From: Dehalobacter sp. CP
GTDB taxonomy: Bacteria > Bacillota_B > Desulfitobacteriia > Desulfitobacteriales > Syntrophobotulaceae
Assembly: GCA_009910795.1 (NCBI GenBank)
Contig: VMEE01000082.1
Location: 1 to 5,680 of the forward strand
Reading direction: 5' to 3'
DNA: 5,680 nucleotides
Both the position numbers and the translations under genes were made by a program. This document shows, piece by piece, positions 1-4,932 of the stretch. The first letter of the stretch is position 1; every line of letters begins with the position of its first letter. Below the pieces are notes generated by a model. That model was not told the origin of the DNA and ran no database searches. It saw only the letters and a program-made list of their open reading frames with translations.

Positions 1-2
1 AT

Positions 3-113
3 GATGTCTTCGAATATGCTCAAGCTAACAACATATCTGATGATGATTTTAGGATAATGGTTAACAATGCTCTTTGCGATCTTCTTGGAGTGGATGAGCC
101 TGATTTAATGTAG
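3..113 (+). CDS. C-terminal end of an unrecognised protein (5' end outside window)
   Basis: An open frame enters from the left edge and runs 36 codons to a TAG at 111-113. The visible tail is acidic and looks helical (it contains FRIMVNNALCDLLGV and ends DEPDLM), as in a real protein C-terminus. I do not recognise the family. It stops 28 bases before an IS66-like terminal motif (ACGCTTAC, 134-141) and just before the truncated IS4 transposase. It could therefore be the last gene of another mobile element or the end of a chromosomal gene next to the IS scar. The frame is clear, but the evidence that it is coding is only the lack of stops and the plausible composition. Confidence 0.45.
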   Translation, partial: DVFEYAQANNISDDDFRIMVNNALCDLLGVDEPDLM

Positions 114-130
114 CTCACGTCTGAATCTGT

Positions 131-694
131 TTGACGCTTACGTTACCGCTTCTAAAAGCATACCCCCATCGGTATCGATGGATACAGCCACATACGACAT
201 TTGACTTCATTAAACCGAAAGATTCCAAGCTTTATGATTTACATTTTCGTGCCGTTCGCTTCGCTATTGCTGATGGTGTGTATGAAACGGTTTATACAAA
301 TCTCAATGCCGAAGATTTTCCGCCGGAGAAAATAAAACAATTCTATAATCTGCGCTGGGGAATTGAGACATCTTTTAAGGAACTTAAATATGCTGTGGGT
401 TTGGCGAGTCTGCACAGCAAAAAGAAGGATTTTATATTGCAAGAGATTTTTGCCAGACTAATTCTATACAATTATTCTTCCATTATCATGCACCACATCA
501 GTATTTCGGAAGATTTGCGAGTAAATTTTCCAGTGGCTTTAAATATATGCCGTCAATTTTTGAGAGAGTTAATTCCAGCGGTCCAAGTTCTTAAACTGAT
601 AGGTAAGCACCTTTCCCCAATACGCCCTGGCCGACAATTTCCTAGATATCAAAATCCGATTTCAGCAGTAGGGTTCCAGTACAGAATTATTTGA
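131..694 (+). pseudogene. IS4-family transposase, C-terminal fragment
   Basis: This 187-codon frame is the C-terminal part of an IS4-family DDE transposase, the enzyme that cuts and pastes its own element. The diagnostic YREK signature is present and correctly spaced: Y72, R75, E79 and K86 in the stretch FYNLRWGIETSFKELK. E79 is the third catalytic acidic residue. The ending (PIRPGRQFPR then AVGFQYRII) matches the usual C-terminus of clostridial members. Full-length relatives are about 400-450 residues, so more than half is missing, including the region with the first two catalytic Asp residues. The TTG at 131 is only the first possible start after an in-frame TGA at 122-124, with no ribosome binding site, so it is not a true start. 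Clear homology begins near HRYRWIQPH, residues 13-21. The fragment should be inactive. Confidence 0.88.
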
Positions 695-795
695 CATGCG
701 TGAAAGGACTTTTAAGATGCTTTTCGGGCATCTGCTTTTGTGTTGCTCAAAATTCAAAAACACCTGCGTTTTCTATGTTATTCCGTGTATACGAC

Positions 796-839
796 AACCC
801 CAGCGGTATCACTTTTCTACTGCTGGGGTTTCTTAATAA
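796..839 (+). terminator. Hairpin terminator of the IS4 element
   Basis: Bases 796-808 (AACCCCAGCGGTA) pair with 818-830 (TACTGCTGGGGTT). This gives a 13-bp stem with one G-T wobble around a 9-base loop, followed by TTTCTTAAT-like sequence. The T tract is short and interrupted, so termination may be modest. It lies 100 bases after the transposase stop and would end transposase transcription within the element. Confidence 0.6.
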
Positions 840-840
840 G

Positions 841-860
841 CTTATCTTAATGACATTGCC
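841..860 (+). repeat. Probable IS4 right terminal inverted repeat
   Basis: The sequence CTTATCTTAATGACATTGCC has the form I recall for the right end of clostridial IS4 elements. It lies about 165 bases past the transposase stop and about 57 bases before the next IS coding remnant. No left copy remains in the window to confirm it by pairing. Confidence 0.45.
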
Positions 861-1007
861 TTCGTAGTAGACAGTTAAAATAATAAAACTGTTTCTATGA
901 AGGGAGCATATTTTTTATGGGACGGAAAACAAAAGTTCCAATAGAGGAAAAATTGAGAGCAATTGAAGATTATCTTTCTGGCAAAAGTGGGACATCTCAA
1001 ATCTGTT
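861..1007 (+). mobile_element. IS3-family element remnant (left end only)
   Basis: This stretch holds the upstream region and first codons of an IS3-type orfA. The leader contains an imperfect inverted repeat (ACAGTT at 872-877 and AACTGT near 887-892), which could be a promoter or terminal structure. The left boundary lies just after the IS4 right end, so either the IS4 copy inserted beside this element or a deletion joined them. The right boundary is where orfA homology stops, near 1007. No orfB or right end remains. Exact limits are inferred. Confidence 0.5.
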
Positions 1008-1015
1008 ACGCTTAA
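917..1015 (+). pseudogene. IS3-family orfA (helix-turn-helix) N-terminal stub
   Basis: This is an ATG frame of 32 codons with a ribosome binding site (AAGGGAG, about 900-906) 10 bases upstream. The start MGRKTKVPIEEKLRAIEDYL followed by SGKSGTSQIC is typical of the first helix-turn-helix of IS3/IS150-group OrfA proteins, which bind the element's ends. A normal OrfA is about 100-180 residues. Here it loses homology after SQIC and stops two codons later at TAA (1013-1015), exactly where the TolC-like sequence takes over in another frame. The promoter-proximal signals and start look intact, so a useless 32-residue peptide could still be made. Confidence 0.7.
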
Positions 1016-1634
1016 AGACCTTGAACAAAAGAAATCTTTAGCGGAGAAACAGCTGATTGTATTGAAAAAGCAATACGTCCTCGGAATGATCACAGGCTTA
1101 TCTGTAGCGAATGCGACAAATTCTCTTGACTAGCTCAACGCAAATATTAAGAAGCTGACTTATACTAAAACTGCCATGGTATAGCAACTAAACGTGAATC
1201 TGGGGCAGGATGCTGATATTGATCTGGCTGTCGGCATAGTACCGGTGATATCAAAACAACAAATTTCCGCTATCAATGTCGATGCGGACTATTTGACTGC
1301 AAAAGGCCGGAGCTATGATGTGTTATTGGATTCTAATTCAGATAATTCTAAGAGTAAGTTTAAAATCGACTTCTACCAAACGTATCACACACTTTTAGAA
1401 AAACAAAGCGCTTTAGGCTCCGCGCAACAAAAGCTGACAGCGGCGGACAGCAAATTTAAAATTTCCGAGTTAAAATATAAAATGTCCAGTATTTCACTGC
1501 TCCAATACGAAGCGGATAAGAGTGAGTATCTGAGTCAGCAAATAGCCGTAGAAATAGCGGAAGAGACGCTTACCCAAGCTTATCGTGCTTATGAATGGGC
1601 TAATCTAGGATTAATTGTAAGCGCTGGGTATTAG
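1008..1634 (+). pseudogene. TolC-family efflux protein, C-terminal remnant with two in-frame TAG codons
   Basis: The frame starting VTLKDLEQKKSLAEKQL and ending YEWANLGLIVSAGY has the long amphipathic helices of TolC/outer-membrane-efflux-like proteins. The second repeat is clear: KFKISELKYKMSSISLLQYE, then a SEYLSQQ helix and AYRAYEWA near the end. Such proteins form export channels in double-membrane bacteria, and homologues of unclear role occur in some Firmicutes. The first half and the signal peptide are missing, replaced by the IS3 stub. Two TAG codons interrupt the frame at 1131-1133 (after TNSLD) and 1182-1184 (before QLNVNLGQD). The longest open part starts at GTG 1194 (146 residues), without a convincing ribosome binding site. 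The natural stop TAG (1632-1634) overlaps the stop of the convergent gene. Most likely dead. Confidence 0.75.
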
Positions 1635-3877
1635 AAAGGTCCTAACGTGTAGGTATTGGAATAGCCATGATTGGATCCGCCATTAACTACTAGTCGGAAA
1701 GTATATGTCTGGCCACTGGCGAGACCCGTTACCGTTGCCGACGTAGAATTTTTGTCCAGCCACGTTGTATTGGAATTGACCCAGGCCGTTCCTCCATCAG
1801 TAGATTGCTGGAGGACAACGCTAGACGCATTGGCGGCTGCGCTAAATGTAAAGCAGGCCAGTCCGCTGACAATTGTACCACTGAAATCAGATATTGGGAC
1901 ACCTATAGGGACAAGGGAGAAGGTATTGGAGTCTCCTGCCCGATTCCCTCCCGTTACAACCAGTTTGAATAAGTAGGTCTGACCGTTGATAAGACCTGTA
2001 ACTACAGCAGAGGTAGAACTGGAACTCAAGACAGACGTCGTCGAGGAGTTCTGCCAGGTTGCGCCGCCATCAATGGATTGTTTTAGACTAATCTGCGTAG
2101 CCCCTCCCGGGGGGCTAAAATATAACGTTGCGTCACCGTTACCTGTAACTCCGGAAAGATCATATATGGGGATATTTGCGATTGAAGTATTGTTTTTTCC
2201 TTCGGAAAGCCATTGGCCGGAGACATAAGCTACATAACCTTTAGCTACGTTCGCTGTTGTGGTGGTCACATAAATTACGACTTCGTTACTGTTAATGTTA
2301 GCTGTACTGATCGTTCCTGTACCGCTTATGGTTTGTGTCGCGTTGGCGTTAAGCGTTTTAATCGTTGTCATTTTTCGCGTTGTCGTCTCCAACTTTGCTG
2401 TTATTCCATCGCAGGCAACGTTGACCGTGCCGAAATCTCCTTTTAAAGTCACCTGGTCGCCACGAATCATATTTACTATGGAGAATCCTACCGATGAGGT
2501 GTTCTCGTAACCATCAAGAGTGCAATTCGATAAAACTATCGTATTCTGTACTTGGGATTTTCCTTTAAGATGGATGACTGCTTCTTTTCCAGAGGGGACA
2601 TCGATTACCAGGGTTTTAGACATAAATGTATCGCAGCAAATACCATCCACCGATCCCCCTCCCCGAATGGTCGTTCGGCCTTTGACGGTTACATTTTCTA
2701 AGGTTACTGTTCCGTTTCCGATACCTTCACCGAGTAGTAGGTCGCCTTCAATGACCGTATTTCGGACCGTGATATCCGATGCTTCGATTGCCAGACTTCC
2801 GGATATTGTCGTTTCCCCTGATGGAGGCCCATAGGTTCCCTTTTGGTTAAAAATGCTCCTTAAAACTTGGTTTTGACTGTGGGTATAGCCATTTAGAACA
2901 CTGTTAGGAATCGTTTCTTCTCCGCCCAGGGTAAGTAGATGGCTGGAAACGGTCATTTTTTTGAGGATAAAATCTTCGGATGGCCCGATAGGAATTTTAC
3001 CACAGAGGACAAGGGGAGATGATGTTTGGGCCGCAAGAGCTATCCCTGCAAGTGAGTTCGTTAAGCCTGCTTTGTTTTCCGCGCTAGCGAGATATATTAT
3101 ATTAAAGTCGAGGTCTTTGGAGAATTTATCAAGAACTGCGCGGTTCGTAGCATAGCGGTCGTTGCCTGCCAGTCTGAGGGGAGAAGGGGCTTGATCCTCA
3201 ATATTTTTGCCGACGACTCCCGTGCCGCCGATAATATAGGTGCGAGTTATTTTATAATTACTCAAGTGCATTTTTACCACCTCAGGCAAGTTATCCGCTG
3301 GCGTAAGCAGGATGGAGTACCCTTTAGCGGCGGCCACTGCGGAGATAGACAGTGCATCCGCGAAGTTTACTCCGCTAACTAGTGCGACCTCTTTGGTGCC
3401 AAGTCTCTTCGCAATTTCGACAGAAGTCACATATCTGTCCGAACCATAGATCCGGTCAGTGGTTTTTATACCAATTGTTTTCAGGGTTTGCTCTACATCG
3501 GCGGAGATTGCCTCGTATCCGCCTACGAGGATCGCCTTGGTTGCTCCTAATCGTTGTATTTCGTTTTGGGTATATCTATTGATAGTATTTTTTTCTGTGA
3601 ATAGGATGGGGGCATCGTATTTTTTGGCTAAAGGACCTGTACAGAGTGCATCAGCCAACGCGTCTCCTTCGACTAGAACCACATAATCGGATTTTTTCCA
3701 TCCTTCCTGCGAGATGGCCACAGCTGTTTGGTAGCGATCCGTACCCGCTAGCCGATTTTCATCAGCCCTAGCAATGTTCGGACTAGGCAGAATGATTAGC
3801 ATCAGAACAAAAAAGCCTATTATAAGAAATGTAGAAAGTACTTTTTTCCTTAGATGTAGATATTCTAGATATTTCAC
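1631..3877 (-). CDS. Exported cell-wall-binding protein: three CWB2 repeats, beta-helix-like region, two FN3-like modules
   Basis: A 748-residue intact surface protein. I choose the GTG at 3877-3875 because GAAGGAGAT (3884-3892) sits 8 bases upstream and a signal peptide follows directly: HLRKK, a hydrophobic core, then cleavage near IARA/DEN, residue 38. GTG 3949 and ATG 3934 upstream would add 24 or 19 residues before the signal. Three CWB2 (PF04122-type) repeats follow at about 42-134, 142-235 and 235-331, opened by RLAGTDRY, RIYGSDRY and RLAGNDRY. In Clostridioides difficile such triplets anchor proteins non-covalently to wall polymer. Residues about 352-556 are short beta-strand repeats (LENVTVKGRTTIRGGGSVDG) like right-handed beta-helices of surface proteins, with an unusual adjacent Cys pair (about 414-415). 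Two FN3-like modules (about 564-656 and 660-748) end the protein. There is no LPXTG motif. Adhesion or a surface-layer role is inferred; its ligand is unknown. Confidence 0.92.
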   Translation of the reverse strand: MKYLEYLHLRKKVLSTFLIIGFFVLMLIILPSPNIARADENRLAGTDRYQTAVAISQEGWKKSDYVVLVEGDALADALCTGPLAKKYDAPILFTEKNTINRYTQNEIQRLGATKAILVGGYEAISADVEQTLKTIGIKTTDRIYGSDRYVTSVEIAKRLGTKEVALVSGVNFADALSISAVAAAKGYSILLTPADNLPEVVKMHLSNYKITRTYIIGGTGVVGKNIEDQAPSPLRLAGNDRYATNRAVLDKFSKDLDFNIIYLASAENKAGLTNSLAGIALAAQTSSPLVLCGKIPIGPSEDFILKKMTVSSHLLTLGGEETIPNSVLNGYTHSQNQVLRSIFNQKGTYGPPSGETTISGSLAIEASDITVRNTVIEGDLLLGEGIGNGTVTLENVTVKGRTTIRGGGSVDGICCDTFMSKTLVIDVPSGKEAVIHLKGKSQVQNTIVLSNCTLDGYENTSSVGFSIVNMIRGDQVTLKGDFGTVNVACDGITAKLETTTRKMTTIKTLNANATQTISGTGTISTANINSNEVVIYVTTTTANVAKGYVAYVSGQWLSEGKNNTSIANIPIYDLSGVTGNGDATLYFSPPGGATQISLKQSIDGGATWQNSSTTSVLSSSSTSAVVTGLINGQTYLFKLVVTGGNRAGDSNTFSLVPIGVPISDFSGTIVSGLACFTFSAAANASSVVLQQSTDGGTAWVNSNTTWLDKNSTSATVTGLASGQTYTFRLVVNGGSNHGYSNTYTLGPF
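1634..2188 (-). repeat. Tandem FN3-like modules within the wall protein
   Basis: Two consecutive modules of about 90 residues are alike at protein level. Compare KQSIDGGATWQNSSTTS with QQSTDGGTAWVNSNTTW, VVTGLINGQTYLFKLVVTGG with TVTGLASGQTYTFRLVVNGG, and SNTFSL with SNTYTL. The shared SxDGGxxW and TGLxxGQTYxF patterns are typical of fibronectin III-like extracellular modules. The duplication has diverged at DNA level, so it is not recent. Confidence 0.75.
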
Positions 3878-3883
3878 TGCCAA

Positions 3884-3892
3884 ATCTCCTTC
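3884..3892 (-). promoter_or_regulatory. Ribosome binding site deciding the wall-protein start
   Basis: On the minus strand this reads GAAGGAGAT, with the AGGAG core at 3886-3890 and 8 bases to GTG 3877. It is the strongest site correctly placed before the signal peptide. A weaker AAGGA lies 5-6 bases before the in-frame ATG at 3934, so a longer form cannot be excluded. Confidence 0.75.
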
Positions 3893-3989
3893 ATATAATA
3901 TAGAATTATCGCTATACAAGTTATTATTTCCCATTCTAATCCTTATCACTTTCTAATTCTCTGTGTGTGACAATATTCCTCCAAATAAT

Positions 3990-4017
3990 ATGATAGAAAA
4001 AGTCATAAAATGTACAA
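3990..4017 (-). promoter_or_regulatory. Candidate promoter of the wall-protein gene
   Basis: On the minus strand TTGTAC (4017-4012) is followed after 16 bases by TATCAT (3995-3990). The -10 is one mismatch from TATAAT, but the -35 matches only 3 of 6. It would give a leader of about 105 bases to GTG 3877. The region is AT-rich, so a chance match is possible. Confidence 0.3.
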
Positions 4018-4087
4018 ATGTAATTAATCTACTAGGTACTTATTGAAAAAAACGATGGGATAAATAAAACATAAAGTACATAACAGG

Positions 4088-4119
4088 GGCACCCGAGAGG
4101 CACCCGAGGGGACAGGTTC
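4088..4119 (+). repeat. Tandem GGCACCCGAG motif followed by GGGACAGGTTC
   Basis: The 10-base unit GGCACCCGAG occurs at 4088-4097 and 4099-4108 (period 11) and is followed by GGGACAGGTTC at 4109-4119. It stands out as GC-rich in AT-rich surroundings. GGGACAGGTTC-type motifs are ones I recall beside REP/IS200-like sequences in clostridial and related genomes. No transposase of that type is in the window. It lies about 95 bases left of the IS66 fragment. Confidence 0.5.
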
Positions 4120-4178
4120 ATGATTGATATCATCCTCACAAGTTGATCTAGATTTGACAAACATTATAAGAAAAGAGA

Positions 4179-4210
4179 GGGGACGTAACCGAAACATGAA
4201 GTTACGCCCC
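4179..4210. repeat. GC-rich inverted repeat with one bulged base
   Basis: GGGGACGTAAC (4179-4189) pairs with GTTACGCCCC (4201-4210), giving a 10-bp stem with a bulged A (4183) around an 11-base loop. There is no T tract on either side, so it is not a normal terminator. Its right arm ends 1-3 bases before IS66 homology begins, so it may be an element end or the sequence into which the IS66 piece was joined. Confidence 0.5.
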
Positions 4211-4211
4211 C

Positions 4212-4450
4212 ATGGGTATCAAGTTTACCATAGTTTAGACCCTGGGATCACAGTGGTAGGATGCCTAGCTCACATGAAGAGAAAATTTACGGATGCGATT
4301 AAGGCCTTAAGCCCGGAGGAGCAAAAGAAGACCGTTTACTTCAAGGGACAGGAGTACTGCGATTACCTGTTCCACATTGAAAAGAAATACAATGATGCTG
4401 ACCCTGGAGAGCGTCGGATAAATGGCTGTTTCATGATAATCTTGTTATGA
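4212..4450 (+). pseudogene. IS66-family transposase internal fragment
   Basis: Residues encoded from about 4214 to 4414 match the central-to-C-terminal part of IS66 TnpC-type DDE transposases. GYQVYHSL is the block normally reading DGYxxYHSL, VVGCLAHMKRKF is the conserved GCxAHxRRKF block, and a YLFHIEKKYNDADPGER stretch follows. The Asp that normally precedes GY, the second catalytic acid, is His here (CAT, 4211-4213), or the junction falls just there. After GER the frame drifts into unrelated residues and stops at TGA 4448-4450. A full TnpC is about 450-530 residues, and only about 67 aligned residues remain. The frame opens at 4124, but residues before GYQ are not IS66-like. Inactive. Confidence 0.8.
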
Positions 4451-4574
4451 AAGAGTAACAGAAAAATGAGACAAATAACGCTGAAATCCACTTTAATCCT
4501 CCTTAGAGTTTTTTGAGTAAACTTGAGAAACTCTAATTTAGAGGATTTTCTCACGGATCTAAGAGAGTTTTCAT

Positions 4575-4597
4575 ACACATTCTTATTAGACGCTTAC
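4575..4597 (+). repeat. IS66-type right end, copy 1
   Basis: The sequence ends TTATTAGACGCTTAC. Read from the outside inward (minus strand) it begins GTAAGCGTC, the typical GTAAGCG start of IS66-family terminal repeats. It lies about 150 bases after the transposase fragment and in the orientation expected of its right end. There is no left partner in the window. Confidence 0.5.
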
Positions 4598-4649
4598 AAT
4601 GATTTTAATATGATTCGGGCCTGCTGGTTTACAGTGAGCTCTTTTTTAC

Positions 4650-4670
4650 GCCACTAGAGTTTACGCTTAC
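4650..4670 (+). repeat. IS66-type right end, copy 2
   Basis: Read inward from 4670 on the minus strand, this begins GTAAGCGTAAACTCTAGTGG. That agrees closely with the IS66 ends I recall from clostridial genomes (GTAAGCGTAAAC). It has the same orientation as copy 1, 73 bases away, so the two cannot be the opposite ends of one element. Together they suggest nested or successive IS66 insertions. Confidence 0.6.
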
Positions 4671-4738
4671 TTTTTAATTATTTAACATGCGAATATTTTA
4701 TATAATTTCAACATAAAGTAAATTTAAAATTAATTTTT

Positions 4739-4762
4739 ATGGGACAAAAGTCTCATTTTTTA
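4739..4762 (+). terminator. Terminator-like hairpin upstream of the riboswitch promoter
   Basis: ATGGGAC (4739-4745) pairs with GTCTCAT (4750-4756), a 7-bp stem with one G-T wobble and an AAAA loop, followed by a run of T (4756-4761). No gene ends just before it, so it probably belonged to a lost gene or IS66 element. Its effect would be to shield the riboswitch gene from upstream transcription. Confidence 0.55.
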
Positions 4763-4794
4763 TACCCCAATGGTCTGGAATAAGTCCGAAAACC

Positions 4795-4823
4795 TTGATT
4801 TTCAAAGTATTCTGGAATATAAT
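4795..4823 (+). promoter_or_regulatory. Sigma-A type promoter of the riboswitch gene
   Basis: TTGATT (4795-4800, 4 of 6 matches to TTGACA), a 17-base spacer, then a perfect TATAAT (4818-4823). Transcription would begin near 4830, a few bases before the riboswitch P1 helix. Spacing and position fit well. Confidence 0.85.
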
Positions 4824-4830
4824 GGCCTCA

Positions 4831-4917
4831 GCCAAAACGATAATGGCAAATCCGTCGAAAGACGGAGACGCAAAGCCACGGGTCTAACACCGAAAGGTTA
4901 TGACAGCCGGGTTACCG
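4831..4917 (+). promoter_or_regulatory. Cyclic-di-GMP-I (GEMM-I) riboswitch
   Basis: This is an RNA sensor for the second messenger c-di-GMP. The class I landmarks appear in order. P1 forms from CGATAAT (4838-4844) and GTTACCG (4911-4917) with one mismatch. Then comes GGCAAA, the hairpin TCCGTC-GAAA-GACGGA (4851-4866) and the signature GACGCAAAGCC (4867-4877). A second hairpin follows (ACGGGTCTAA, a GAAA-containing loop, TTATGACAGCCGGGT), with TCTAA/TATGA elements like the tetraloop receptor. It sits between a strong promoter and the start of the DUF5667-like gene. The Shine-Dalgarno sequence begins at the base after P1, and no terminator stem is visible, so translational control is the likely mode. 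Whether ligand turns the gene on or off cannot be read with confidence. Confidence 0.93.
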
Positions 4918-4924
4918 AAAGGGG
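4918..4924 (+). promoter_or_regulatory. Ribosome binding site abutting riboswitch P1
   Basis: AAAGGGG lies 8 bases before ATG 4933 and directly follows the last base of P1 (G4917). This leaves no room for a separate expression platform upstream of the start codon. It supports the chosen start and suggests that aptamer folding affects ribosome access. Confidence 0.75.
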
Positions 4925-4932
4925 TAGATAGA

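Larger units (their letters stand above)
131..860 (+). mobile_element. IS4-family element remnant, left part deleted
   Basis: The element comprises the truncated transposase, about 165 bases of 3' non-coding DNA with a terminator-like hairpin, and a probable right terminal repeat at about 841-860. That end (CTTAATGACATTGCC) resembles, from memory, the inverted ends of clostridial IS4 elements (GGCAATGTCATTAA read inward). The matching left end and 5' half of the transposase are absent, so no target duplication can be read. The right boundary rests on recall and not on an alignment. The left boundary is a deletion or insertion junction somewhere between 114 and about 165. Confidence 0.65.

Noticed and set aside
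875..1093. Minus-strand 72-codon frame
   Set aside because: It lies opposite the IS3 stub and TolC remnant, both supported by homology. Its product is Phe/Cys-rich and unlike a protein family.
1671..3686. A series of plus-strand open frames of 60-104 codons opposite the wall protein
   Set aside because: They are antisense shadows of the intact minus-strand gene, lack ribosome binding sites and have no recognisable domains.
3860..3920. Promoter TTGTAT-16-TATATG immediately before the wall-protein SD (minus strand)
   Set aside because: It would start transcription at or inside the SD of the chosen GTG start, leaving no usable leader.
4088..4108. Could the tandem GGCACCCGAG be a CRISPR repeat?
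   Set aside because: There are only two 10-base units with one base between them. The units are too short and there are no spacers.
4505..4534. AGAGTTT...AAACTCT inverted repeat
   Set aside because: It has seven AT-rich pairs with a 16-base loop and no T tract. It is weak and could occur by chance in this DNA.
4363..4578. Minus-strand 71-codon frame
   Set aside because: It overlaps the IS66 fragment antisense, has no ribosome binding site or domain, and its hydrophobic stretch comes from AT-rich DNA.
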